Both the position numbers and the translations under genes were made by a program. The notes below the pieces were generated by a model. It was not told where the DNA came from. It did no database searches and was given only the letters and a program-made list of their open reading frames with translations. A stretch of DNA of 64,000 nucleotides from contig RFNL01000372.1 in the NCBI GenBank assembly GCA_009927195.1, forward strand, positions 1-64,000, in the 5' to 3' direction. Source of the DNA: Betaproteobacteria bacterium. Lineage in GTDB: Bacteria > Pseudomonadota > Gammaproteobacteria > Burkholderiales > Burkholderiaceae_C. Shown here one piece after another: positions 14,954-23,802 of this stretch; position 1 is the first letter of the stretch, and the number at the start of each line of letters is the position of its first letter.

Positions 14954-17656
14954 ATGAAAATTGATCTCAGAACGCTGCTGACCAAGCTCAACCCCACCTG
15001 CAAGCAAGCCATACGGCTGGCGGCTGAGTTGTGCGGCGGTCAGTCCCATTTCAGTGTCGAGTTGGAGCATTTTTTATACAAATTGATGGAGGCAAAAGCT
15101 CCTGACTTTGATTTATTGTTGAATGAATTCAATATTGATCCGGGCAAAGTATTGGCACAGTTACAGCATCGCTTGGATCAACTCAAACGAGGTAACAAAG
15201 GCACGCCAGCGATGTCGGGCGTCTTTGCGCCTTTGTTTCAAGAGGCTTGGCTGTCCAGCTCGGTTTTGCTGGGGCAGCAGCAAGTGCGATCGGGAACCAT
15301 TCTGCTGGCTTTGCTGGAAGATGATGCGGTCAGGGGCACCACATTTGAAATTGCACCCCTGTTGCTGGAAATCCCCCGAGAAAAATTGCGCAATCAACTC
15401 GCCCAATTGTTGGCTTCATCATCAGAGGATGCTGGTCTTGCATGGGTCGGGGCGGGGCAGGCCGAAAGCGCTGATATGGGGGCGTTGAAAAGCCCCCAAA
15501 TGCCCAGCTTGGCCAGCACTGAAAATTCCAAAACACCCAATCTAGACCAATTCACGATTGACCTGACCGCTCTGGCCAGGGCTGGAAAAATCGATCCAGT
15601 GCGGGGCCGCGACCCAGAGATCCGGCAGATCATCGATGTTCTTTTGCGCCGACGACAAAACAATCCCATCTTGACGGGCGAGGCCGGTGTGGGAAAGACG
15701 GCGGTGGTTGAGGGTTTTGCCCAGCGAATTATCGAGAAATCAGTGCCACCGAATTTGTTACAAGTGGTGGTGCGGACCTTGGACTTGGGTTTATTGCAAG
15801 CAGGTGCTGGTATCAAAGGCGAATTTGAGAACCGTTTGAAGTCTGTGATTGCGGAAGTCAAGGCTTCGCCTGTTCCCATCATTTTGTTCATTGATGAGGC
15901 CCATCAGCTCATCGGCGCCGGGGGTGCAGAAGGACAAGCGGATGCTGCAAATTTGCTAAAACCGGCCTTGGCCAGGGGTGAATTGAGGACGATTGCAGCA
16001 ACCACCTGGGTTGAATACAAAAAATATGTGGAGCGCGATCCTGCGCTGGCCAGGCGCTTTCAGGTGGTCAAGGTCGAGGAGCCTGCCCCTGAGGTTGCCG
16101 TGGAAATGTTGCGCGGTGTGGTGCCCACGCTGGAGAGGCACCACGATGTGGAGGTGTTGGATGAAGCGGTTCGCGATGCCGTGCGGCTGTCGCACCGTTA
16201 CATCACAGGCAGGCATTTGCCCGATAAGGCCATCAGTGTGCTGGACACCGCTTGTGCAAGGGTGGCTGTTGGTCAAGCAGGCAAGCCCATGGTGTTGGAG
16301 GAAGTCGAACAACAAATGGCCACTTGCGAAGCTCAACTGCGTTTGGTCCAACACGGTGTTGCCACTGGCTTGGATCGCCAAGCTGAGATCAAGCCGTTGC
16401 AAACGGAGTTGGCCAGCTTGAAAAGCAAACACCAGCAATTGATTGAAAAACTGTCGGCTGAACGCCATGCCGTCGGTGAAATACTGGCGTTGCGCAAGCG
16501 GATCATTCAAGAAGGCGTGCAAGCACTCCACCTTGATGAGGATACGGTGAGCCATACCGAGCAATTGAAGCGGTTGGAAAAGGGTTTGGAAGCGATTCAA
16601 GACGACGAACCCCTGGTGCCCGTTTGTGTGGATTCACGCACGGTTGCCGATGTAATTTCGGGTTGGACCGGAATTCCCGTGGGCAAGATGATGGCCGATG
16701 AAATCCATACCGTCTTGCATTTGAAAGACAGGTTATCGGAACGTGTGGTGGGTCAGGGTGAGGCCTTGGATGCAATTGCCCGGCGCATCAGAACATTTCG
16801 TGCCGACCTCGATGACCCCGAAAAACCAGTCGGTGTTTTCATGTTGGTGGGCCCCAGTGGTGTTGGAAAGACAGAGACAGCATTTGCCTTGGCGGACATG
16901 CTTTATGGTGGTGAGCGCAACATGATCACGATCAATATGTCTGAGTTTCAGGAGCCGCATTCTGTTTCCAGCCTCAAGGGAGCACCACCGGGCTACGTGG
17001 GTTACGGAAAAGGAGGCGTTTTGACTGAGGCAGTCAGAAGACGTCCTTATAGCGTGGTGCTGCTCGATGAAATGGAGAAGGCGCACCCTGACGTGTTGGA
17101 GGTTTTTTTCCAAGTATTTGACAAGGGAAGCATGGAAGATGGTGAGGGTATTTCCATCGACTTTAAAAACACTTTGATTTTGTTGACCTCGAATGCGGCA
17201 CAAGATGTGATCACCCATGCATGCCGGGGCCGACAACGCCCGTCCATGACCGAATTGACCGAATTGATGCGGCCCGCCCTGCTCAAAGAATTCAGCCCTG
17301 CTTTTCTCGGGCGAATGGTATTGGTGCCGTATTTTCCCCTAGGAGACGAACAAATAGCGAATATCGTGCGGCTAAAACTTCAAAAATTGGTCGACCGATT
17401 TGACACCAACCATCATGCCAAATTAACTTGGGATCCAGAGGTCATTGAATTGATCACCCGGCGTTGCACCGAGGTAGACAGTGGCGCGCGAAACATTGAC
17501 TTTATATTGACGCAATCCATCTTGCCGGAGCTTTCTTCCATGGTTCTAGAGCGGATGTCCATGCTAAAGCCATTCAACTCGGTCCATATTAAAGTGAATC
17601 TGCAAGGCCAATTCGACTACATGTTTTCGGATAAACCCATGAGGGCAGTGTCTTGA
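14954..17656 (+). CDS. clpV: T6SS sheath-recycling AAA+ ATPase ClpV (TssH)
   Basis: 900 residues from the ATG at 14954 (MKIDLRTLLTKLNP). Domains: Clp N-domain (about 1-150), linker, AAA1 with Walker A GEAGVGKT at 242-249 and Walker B FIDEAH at about 312-317, a middle coiled-coil region (about 450-560), then AAA2 with GPSGVGKT near residue 632 and the downstream LLDEMEKAH. ClpV binds contracted TssB/C sheath and threads TssC to disassemble it. An in-frame extension back to 14828 overlaps tssG and lacks family similarity. The last codons overlap the vgrG start (TTGA). Confidence 0.95.
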   Translation: MKIDLRTLLTKLNPTCKQAIRLAAELCGGQSHFSVELEHFLYKLMEAKAPDFDLLLNEFNIDPGKVLAQLQHRLDQLKRGNKGTPAMSGVFAPLFQEAWLSSSVLLGQQQVRSGTILLALLEDDAVRGTTFEIAPLLLEIPREKLRNQLAQLLASSSEDAGLAWVGAGQAESADMGALKSPQMPSLASTENSKTPNLDQFTIDLTALARAGKIDPVRGRDPEIRQIIDVLLRRRQNNPILTGEAGVGKTAVVEGFAQRIIEKSVPPNLLQVVVRTLDLGLLQAGAGIKGEFENRLKSVIAEVKASPVPIILFIDEAHQLIGAGGAEGQADAANLLKPALARGELRTIAATTWVEYKKYVERDPALARRFQVVKVEEPAPEVAVEMLRGVVPTLERHHDVEVLDEAVRDAVRLSHRYITGRHLPDKAISVLDTACARVAVGQAGKPMVLEEVEQQMATCEAQLRLVQHGVATGLDRQAEIKPLQTELASLKSKHQQLIEKLSAERHAVGEILALRKRIIQEGVQALHLDEDTVSHTEQLKRLEKGLEAIQDDEPLVPVCVDSRTVADVISGWTGIPVGKMMADEIHTVLHLKDRLSERVVGQGEALDAIARRIRTFRADLDDPEKPVGVFMLVGPSGVGKTETAFALADMLYGGERNMITINMSEFQEPHSVSSLKGAPPGYVGYGKGGVLTEAVRRRPYSVVLLDEMEKAHPDVLEVFFQVFDKGSMEDGEGISIDFKNTLILLTSNAAQDVITHACRGRQRPSMTELTELMRPALLKEFSPAFLGRMVLVPYFPLGDEQIANIVRLKLQKLVDRFDTNHHAKLTWDPEVIELITRRCTEVDSGARNIDFILTQSILPELSSMVLERMSMLKPFNSVHIKVNLQGQFDYMFSDKPMRAVS

Positions 17657-19668
17657 GAACAGATTTTGTTCAGTCGGGTGGCTTTTTGACCATTGATTCC
17701 CCTTTGGGGGAAAACGACTTGTTGTTGGACAGCATCGAAGGCTCAGAGGGCATTTCGGAGCTTTATAAGATCAATTTATTCATGCGCTCTGGCAAGACCA
17801 ATTTGTCAGCGGACAGCGTGGTTGGAAAAAACGTCACGATCAAGATGGCTGTTGAGGGAGGCACAGAGCGGTATTTACACGGCATCGTTTCCAGATTTAT
17901 TCAAAGCGGATACGACGTCGACTTTGCGACCTATCAAGCCGAGTTGGTGCCATCCTTGTGGATTGCCACTTTGAACCGAAATCGAAAAATATTCCAGTCC
18001 AAGTCGGTGCTTGAAATCATCAAAGTTGTTCTCACCGCCGTCGGCGTTGTCTTTTCAGACAAAACCACCGGCAGCTATGCCGCCATCGATTATTGTGTTC
18101 AGTATGACGAGACCGATTTCGATTTCATTTCTAGATTGATGGAACATTTCGGCATTTTTTACTATTTTACATTCACCGCCAATTCGCACACCATGGTCCT
18201 TGGCGACGCCTCTTCTGCCCACATTTCATGTGTGGGTGCCAAAACATTGCGGTTTTTTCCTCGCACCGGCCAGACCAATCCCATCGACACGGTGTATCGG
18301 TTTGAGTCAGAAAACCGCATCGCTCTCAAATCTGCGACCGTATCTGACTATGATTTCATCAACCCAGCCACATCTTTGAGCGGCAACAATGTCGCCTCAT
18401 CAGGCAGCGGTGCGATCTACGAATTTGGGACTGGCTCAGCGTTGGCCAGTGAAAGCGCCGCCAAAGCCAAGATTCGGGTGGAGTCAGCCCAAGCGACTTC
18501 CACCATGCTAAGAGGGGACAGTTTTGCGTACCCTTTGAGCGCCGGAAACAGTTTCACACTGAGTGATCATTTTGTGTCCGCTTTGAATGTGGCACATGTC
18601 GTGAGAAGGGTGCATCACAGCGCGCGCGATGATTTGTACAGCAACACATTTGATGCCTTTCCGCTTTCAACCCCATTTCGCCCGCCTCAGGTCACCCCTT
18701 TGCCCAGGGCTTGGGGCAGTGAGACAGCCAAGGTGGTGGGGCCCAGTGGCGAGGAAATTTGGACCGATCAATACGGCCGCATCAAAGTGCAATTCCCGTG
18801 GGACAGAGACAGCAAGGGAGACGACACAAGCTCATGTTGGATTCGTGTCTCGCAATCCTTGGCCGGAGCAGGATTCGGGGCATTGTTTTTGCCCCGAATT
18901 GGTCAGGAGGTGGTCATCAGCTATCTCAACGGCGATCCCAGTCGACCTTTGGTCACGGGTTGCGTTTATAACGGTACCCACGCAACCCCTGTGAAGTTGC
19001 CCGACCACCAAACTCAAAGCACGATCGCGACATGGTCATCCAAAAATGGATCCGCAGGAAACATTGTGCGCCTTGAGGATAAAAAAGACGAAGAGCAGTT
19101 GTATTTTCATGCGCAGAAAGACTGGCTGGCAGAGATTGAAAATGCACTGACCACCACGGTTAAAGCTGGAGCTGAGATTCACACGATTGAAAAAGGTGAT
19201 CGAACCGTCGACGTTCAGACTGGCAAAGAAATACACAATGTCAAAGGCACGCGAACCCTGGACATCACCGGAGATGAGGCGCATCAAAATGCTGGCAAAT
19301 TCACCCACAAGGTGCAAGGGGACTACGAGTTGGTTGTTGATGGAAAGTTGACCATCACAGTCAAAGGTGACATTTTCATCAAGTCCAGTGCCAATGTGTC
19401 GTTCGATGCAGGTGCCGCCATGGCCATCAAATCTGCCCAGGCTTTCTCCAATGAGGCTGGGACGTCATTGACCCAAAAATCTGGCACTGACATGACCCAT
19501 CAAGCGGGTACCAATCTCACCCACAAGGCGGGGGCCAATCTCACCAATCAAGCATCGGTTCAAATTGAAAACAAGGCTGCGATGATCGCCAGCAAAGCGG
19601 ATGCCATGCATAACGTCGAAGCAGGCGCCATGTTGACCCTCAAGGGCGCACTGACGCAAATCAATTGA
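17653..19668 (+). CDS. vgrG: T6SS spike protein VgrG (TssI)
   Basis: 671 residues, starting at a TTG that overlaps the clpV TGA (TTGA). The order is gp27-like domains (FDFISRLMEHFGIFYYFTF; YDETDF), OB-fold gp5-like region with EIWTDQYGRIKVQFPWDRD and SCWIRVSQSLAGAGFGALFL then PRIGQEVVISYLNGDPSRPL, and a C-terminal beta-helix needle with degenerate 8-residue repeats (THQAGTNLTHKAGANLTNQA). It caps the Hcp tube. There is no extra C-terminal effector domain, so cargo must be carried non-covalently. No good ATG exists upstream or nearby, so the TTG start is likely. Confidence 0.95.
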   Translation: MRTDFVQSGGFLTIDSPLGENDLLLDSIEGSEGISELYKINLFMRSGKTNLSADSVVGKNVTIKMAVEGGTERYLHGIVSRFIQSGYDVDFATYQAELVPSLWIATLNRNRKIFQSKSVLEIIKVVLTAVGVVFSDKTTGSYAAIDYCVQYDETDFDFISRLMEHFGIFYYFTFTANSHTMVLGDASSAHISCVGAKTLRFFPRTGQTNPIDTVYRFESENRIALKSATVSDYDFINPATSLSGNNVASSGSGAIYEFGTGSALASESAAKAKIRVESAQATSTMLRGDSFAYPLSAGNSFTLSDHFVSALNVAHVVRRVHHSARDDLYSNTFDAFPLSTPFRPPQVTPLPRAWGSETAKVVGPSGEEIWTDQYGRIKVQFPWDRDSKGDDTSSCWIRVSQSLAGAGFGALFLPRIGQEVVISYLNGDPSRPLVTGCVYNGTHATPVKLPDHQTQSTIATWSSKNGSAGNIVRLEDKKDEEQLYFHAQKDWLAEIENALTTTVKAGAEIHTIEKGDRTVDVQTGKEIHNVKGTRTLDITGDEAHQNAGKFTHKVQGDYELVVDGKLTITVKGDIFIKSSANVSFDAGAAMAIKSAQAFSNEAGTSLTQKSGTDMTHQAGTNLTHKAGANLTNQASVQIENKAAMIASKADAMHNVEAGAMLTLKGALTQIN

Positions 19669-19681
19669 TGGGCCATTGCCA

Positions 19682-20410
19682 ATGAATTCGCAAGCATCTT
19701 TGTCAATCCCAAGCCACCAAAGCATGCAGGCTGATCTTTCACCTTTTGAAGACCTGCACCCGAGTGGTGCGACATACCGACAGGGATTCCTGAGAAATGG
19801 TCAACTGCATGGTCTTCTCAGGGAATTTGATCCAGATGGTGTCTGTCGGTTGATGGCCAACTTCGAAAATGGGCTGTTGAGTGGGCTGACACAAATCTTT
19901 GACCCCAAGGGAATCCTGATTCAAAAATGTCATTACCAATCGGGAATGCCACACGGCGAGATGTCGGTTTACGCGCAAGGGAAATGTGTTCTCAAACAAA
20001 TCTTCTCGGCGGGAAAGGCCTCTGGTGTATGTACAAGCTTTGATGCAGCCGGAAACATCAGCAACCAGGTGAATTTTCTGAACGGTGAAATTGAGGGGCC
20101 CGCCCTGTTTTACTCTGAGGGCAAGGTCGTGCGCAAGTCCATATATAAAAATGGGTTGCTTGATGGGTTGTCCGTTGACTATGACCGAAACGGAAAAATC
20201 ACGCAAACGTCTCAATATGTCAACAATGTACTTCATGGCCCATTGACGCGTTTTTGGCCGGATGGAAAAGTGATGGAGGCATACCAATACAAAAATGGTA
20301 TTCCGTTGGAGTCCCCTAAACGCTTTGACCCAACGGGCAAAGAAATAGATTCAGAGAATTCTCAAGCATCTATCTTGAACCGTTTAGAAGCCATGGTGAG
20401 GGGCAAATAA
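19682..20410 (+). CDS. MORN_2-repeat protein between vgrG and the PAAR-like gene
   Basis: 242 residues from the ATG at 19682 (a TTG at 19676 is also in frame). From residue about 25 to 220 it is built of repeats of the MORN_2 / YwqK type, such as GQLHGLLREFDPDG, GLLSGLTQIFDPKG, GEIEGPALFYSEGK and NVLHGPLTRFWPDGK. Such repeats form beta-hairpin solenoids, and many entries carry the label 'toxin-antitoxin YwqK family', although enzymatic activity is not known. No signal peptide or membrane segment. The stop overlaps the next ATG (TAATG). Position suggests a spike adaptor, chaperone or immunity-like role; this is inference. Confidence 0.8.
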   Translation: MNSQASLSIPSHQSMQADLSPFEDLHPSGATYRQGFLRNGQLHGLLREFDPDGVCRLMANFENGLLSGLTQIFDPKGILIQKCHYQSGMPHGEMSVYAQGKCVLKQIFSAGKASGVCTSFDAAGNISNQVNFLNGEIEGPALFYSEGKVVRKSIYKNGLLDGLSVDYDRNGKITQTSQYVNNVLHGPLTRFWPDGKVMEAYQYKNGIPLESPKRFDPTGKEIDSENSQASILNRLEAMVRGK

Positions 20411-20796
20411 TGGCCAATCAAGTTTGCATGGGGGCCATGTTGAAGTGCAGTTTTGGGGTCGCGCCTGGTACTTTGATGGTGATGCCGGTCAATTTGGTCA
20501 TGACCAAAGTACCTGACGCAAACATCATGGACAACAAACCAATGGTCAACATCATGCCATTTGGCATGTGCCAGTCGATGGCCAACCCCATGGTGGCAGC
20601 TGCAACGGCGGCGGCCCTGGGCGTTTTGACCCCAATGCCATGCATTCCAATGACCATGGCCCCTTGGATGCCAGGCTCACCGACTCAAATGTTGGGCAAG
20701 CTCCCTACTTTGAATGACTCGTCCAAATTGATGTGCACTTGGGGTGGGGTGATAGAAATCAGCATGCCGGGTCAATTCACGGTTTCGGTCAAATAG
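20410..20796 (+). CDS. DUF4280 PAAR-like spike-tip protein
   Basis: 128 residues: MANQVCMGAMLKCSFGVAPG, then a PFGMCQSMANP segment, an AATAAALGVLTPMPCIP segment and LMCTWGGVIEISMPG near the end. This Cys/Met/Pro/Gly-rich layout is that of DUF4280, a PAAR-like domain found next to VgrG proteins. PAAR proteins sharpen the VgrG tip and bind a metal through conserved Cys/His. Four Cys at the family's positions are present (C6, C13, the PFGMC and PMPC cysteines). No canonical PAAR gene is in the cluster, so this probably fills that role. It has no effector extension. Confidence 0.85.
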   Translation: MANQVCMGAMLKCSFGVAPGTLMVMPVNLVMTKVPDANIMDNKPMVNIMPFGMCQSMANPMVAAATAAALGVLTPMPCIPMTMAPWMPGSPTQMLGKLPTLNDSSKLMCTWGGVIEISMPGQFTVSVK

Positions 20797-20806
20797 AAAG
20801 TTTTTC

Positions 20807-21046
20807 ATGGAATATCACTTCAGTTTGACGCAGCGATGGATACTTATTTTTTCTGTCCTATTTGTTTTGTTTGTGACCTGTATTTTTTTCATTGGAATAG
20901 AGGTAGGCAAAAACCATTTGTCAGCAGGTGTTAAGGAGCCCATCGGCGCTAAGTCGGACTTGCTGAAAAACATCGAGCAAGGTGCTTCTGGTGTGCAAAC
21001 CGATGTTCAAACTAAGAATTTCGGTCAAGATAAAAAAGGGCAGTGA
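20807..21046 (+). CDS. Small single-span membrane protein
   Basis: 79 residues: short cytoplasmic head (MEYHFSLTQRW), one strong hydrophobic segment at about 12-32 (ILIFSVLFVLFVTCIFFIGI), then a polar tail of about 45 residues. It resembles the N-terminus of SPOR/FtsN-type bitopic proteins, but the tail is too short for a folded domain. No family recognised. It lies between the spike-tip and TssJ-like genes and its stop abuts the next ATG (TGAATG), so it may belong to the T6SS membrane complex. Confidence 0.6.
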   Translation: MEYHFSLTQRWILIFSVLFVLFVTCIFFIGIEVGKNHLSAGVKEPIGAKSDLLKNIEQGASGVQTDVQTKNFGQDKKGQ

Positions 21047-21622
21047 ATGTTTTCCAGGGCTTACTTTGATTTGCAACGCATGATCCGTACGATTTCTATT
21101 CTGATCATGGCCATTGGACGCAGCCGAACTTTGCCGCTGGTGGTGTTCGCGGGTTTTGTTTTTTCGGCTTGTTCTTTATGGGGGCCATCCAAAATCCCCT
21201 TAAATGATCAACCCATCAAAGCCCAAGCACCGAATTGGTCGGCTCTGGTGTTGCAGGCCTCTGCGGATGCCAACTCGAACACCGCTTTGGAAGTGGACAT
21301 CGTTTTTGCAGCAACCCCAGAGGTGAAGTCAATGGTTGAAGGCCTTGGCGCAGGCAAGTGGTTCACGGTGCGCGACTCCATGTTGCGCAACTTATCGACT
21401 CAATTGCACGTCATTTCCTTGGAGTTGGTTCCTGGCCAAACCATGAAGCTGGGTCGTGGTGATTATTCGCAATTGAATGCCATTGGTGTGCTTGTGTTTG
21501 CCAATTATTCGAATCCGGGTGATCACAAAACAGCTCTACCGTTAACGCAAAACTCTCAACTCGTCTTGCTCGATGCCAAAGGATTTAGGGTTTTAACAGT
21601 GCCTGCAAATTCCAAATACTGA
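21047..21622 (+). CDS. tssJ: T6SS outer-membrane lipoprotein, TssJ-like
   Basis: 191 residues. A lipobox FSAC follows a hydrophobic stretch (LPLVVFAGFVFSAC), so the mature protein is lipidated. The following domain (NWSALVLQASADANSNTALE, then VDIVFAATPEV) matches the TssJ beta-sandwich pattern, and the spacing before tssK fits. TssJ anchors TssM to the outer membrane. The start is uncertain: 21047 has an AAGGG site and abuts the upstream stop, but gives a long pre-signal region. ATGs at 21080 or 21107 would give more usual signal peptides. Confidence 0.75.
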   Translation: MFSRAYFDLQRMIRTISILIMAIGRSRTLPLVVFAGFVFSACSLWGPSKIPLNDQPIKAQAPNWSALVLQASADANSNTALEVDIVFAATPEVKSMVEGLGAGKWFTVRDSMLRNLSTQLHVISLELVPGQTMKLGRGDYSQLNAIGVLVFANYSNPGDHKTALPLTQNSQLVLLDAKGFRVLTVPANSKY

Positions 21623-21630
21623 AGATAAAA

Positions 21631-22962
21631 ATGTCCAACACTTCACTCCTACCTCATATCCAATGGCATGAAGGAATGTTGCTGTCCCCGCAGCACTTTC
21701 AACAAGAGTCAGCCAGAGTAGACAGCTTGATTGCATGGCAGTCTTTGAGCGCCAATGCTTTGGCCTGGGGTGTCAAGTCTTTTGAATTGGATCAAAGTTT
21801 GCTGGTCAATGGCTTGTTGCGCATCAAAAGCTTAGCGGTCATTTTCCCGGATGGAACACCCGTTGAGTACCGATCCGACCATGCTGATCAGCAACCATTG
21901 GAACTCGATTTGGCAGATTGGGAAGATGAGTTTGCAAAAGGCGAATTGAATGTATATATCGCTTTGGGTATCAACCGGTCATTGAATTTGCCAGGTGAAG
22001 TCACCAGATTTCGAGGGATTGATGCACCGGCTGTGAAGGATGAAGTGTCTGAGGCATTGCCCATCGACTTGCCGCGCATGACCTACAACCTGACCTTGTT
22101 GGCTGGGTCTAAACCCTCTGCTTTGTACCAATCAATGCGACTATTGTCTGTGCGCAAAGACAATGAGGTTTATCGAACGGGTGCAGCCTTGCCGCCCCTT
22201 TTGAGGCTGACATTGGATCACCCGATAAGCGAGAGATGCTTGCAAATCGTCACACAGTTGCGCATCAAATCAACTTTTTTGGCAAAGCTGACCAGTAGCC
22301 CTTCATCACGGTTGGAAGAGCGATTGGAAACTCTGGAACAGCGCAATAAATTGGCGGTGTTGGTGAAGGCGTTGTCTGAATTGCAAGCGCTGCTGTCTTT
22401 CCATGAAATTCCACCATTTTTGCTGTACATGGTTCTTTGCAATCAATTGGGACCCCTGAGCACTTTGCGGCCCGGTTCGGTTCCCATTCAAGTGCCCCGT
22501 TGGCAACATGCAGATCCGGCCACCTCTTTCGGTCCCGTGATGGATGAAATTGAAGATTTAATGGGCGAGGTCAGCCAAGAATGGCGCACCGTTGTATTTG
22601 GATTTGACGGTCACATTTTTTCTCTACCGGGAGAAAATTTACCCAAAGCATCCGAGTTTTATGTGGGCTTGCGCGGACAGTCAGATGCGGAATTGACGCA
22701 GTGGATGAATGGTGCTGTGATTGGTTCGCAGACAGTTTGGACCTTGCTGAGCGACCGTCGCGTATTGGGTGTGGCGCGCAAAAAAGTGGATCAAGTGGAG
22801 TCCTTGGGATTGCGCTCAAGTTCTGGATACACCATTTTTTCTGTGGAACTGAGGGAAACATTCATCGTATTTGATCAACCTCTTTTGATCAGCAATGTCA
22901 ATGAAGAAAAACTTTTCCCCAGGCCGCGGGAAATCGTTTTATTTGAGAGAGCCGCTCATTAA
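21631..22962 (+). CDS. tssK: T6SS baseplate-membrane linker TssK
   Basis: 443 residues, the family length. The N-terminal IQWHEGMLLSPQHFQQ motif is diagnostic of TssK. Later pieces are VRKDNEVYRTGAALPPLLRL and the C-terminal FIVFDQPLLI domain that binds the membrane complex. Trimers of TssK hook the baseplate wedges to TssL/TssM. It follows the lipoprotein gene after 8 bases and is followed by tssL. Confidence 0.96.
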   Translation: MSNTSLLPHIQWHEGMLLSPQHFQQESARVDSLIAWQSLSANALAWGVKSFELDQSLLVNGLLRIKSLAVIFPDGTPVEYRSDHADQQPLELDLADWEDEFAKGELNVYIALGINRSLNLPGEVTRFRGIDAPAVKDEVSEALPIDLPRMTYNLTLLAGSKPSALYQSMRLLSVRKDNEVYRTGAALPPLLRLTLDHPISERCLQIVTQLRIKSTFLAKLTSSPSSRLEERLETLEQRNKLAVLVKALSELQALLSFHEIPPFLLYMVLCNQLGPLSTLRPGSVPIQVPRWQHADPATSFGPVMDEIEDLMGEVSQEWRTVVFGFDGHIFSLPGENLPKASEFYVGLRGQSDAELTQWMNGAVIGSQTVWTLLSDRRVLGVARKKVDQVESLGLRSSSGYTIFSVELRETFIVFDQPLLISNVNEEKLFPRPREIVLFERAAH

Positions 22963-22986
22963 TTTTCAACCTTGGATCCATCCATC

Positions 22987-23802
22987 ATGTCTTCGGCAAA
23001 TCTATCCATACACCCACCAGGAGTCATCAGCCCAATGGGGGGAGGGCAAGACCTGGCATCTGTGCAATTTAGAGACTTCTACCAAGTATTGCAACGGGCC
23101 TCGCAGCTTATTTTGAAAGTCAGTGATGCAGATGCCGCCGAAGCGGCTCAAACTTTGAGCAAAGATTTGCTTCAATTGATTGAGTTGCACACCATAGAAG
23201 CCCGACGAATTGGTGGGGCAATTGCTTTGGAGCATGAATCCCAAGCGCGTTATTTGAAAGCAGTTCTGGCCGACGAAATTTTGTTGAATTCGGATTGGGC
23301 CGGTCGCGAGCATTGGCGGCATGAATTGCTCGAAACAAAGTTGTTCAAGTCAAGCCATGCGGGCGAGGAATTTTTCAGACAAATTGATCAACTGCTTTCA
23401 AATCGTGAACCTTCACAACGCGCATTGGCCAGGTTATATCTTTATGTGATTTCTTTGGGCTTTCAAGGTCAATACAGGGGGACTGACGACATGAGCATGT
23501 TGGCCCGTTATCGCAGCGATCTTTTCATGTTTATTTTTCAGCGACAAGCTGAACTCAATGGGGCTGAACGGAGATTGTCTGAATTGCCCTACGAGAACAC
23601 GTTATCCGATTATTCAGCCCATCGTTTACCGAGATTGAGCCGTTCTTGGATTCGGCTTATCTCGCTTGTGCTTGGCATGCTGATTCTTTCCGAGGTGATG
23701 TGGCTTTGGCAGTCTTGGCCTGTACGCAAGTCACTGGAAACCACGGTCGGCAGCACAAGCATCTACGATGAATATTCTGTAGAAGAAGTGAAATTATGTT
23801 GA
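22987..23802 (+). CDS. tssL: T6SS membrane complex protein TssL (DotU)
   Basis: 271 residues from the ATG at 22987; a TTG at 22972 would add five residues. The cytoplasmic DotU domain shows FRDFYQVLQRASQLIL, YLKAVLADEILLNSDWAGR, and LYLYVISLGFQGQYRG, the strongest family motif. A single membrane helix follows near residue 225-245 (LISLVLGMLILSEVMWLW) with a short periplasmic tail and no peptidoglycan-binding (OmpA-like) extension. Its stop overlaps the tssM start (ATGTTGA). Confidence 0.95.
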   Translation: MSSANLSIHPPGVISPMGGGQDLASVQFRDFYQVLQRASQLILKVSDADAAEAAQTLSKDLLQLIELHTIEARRIGGAIALEHESQARYLKAVLADEILLNSDWAGREHWRHELLETKLFKSSHAGEEFFRQIDQLLSNREPSQRALARLYLYVISLGFQGQYRGTDDMSMLARYRSDLFMFIFQRQAELNGAERRLSELPYENTLSDYSAHRLPRLSRSWIRLISLVLGMLILSEVMWLWQSWPVRKSLETTVGSTSIYDEYSVEEVKLC

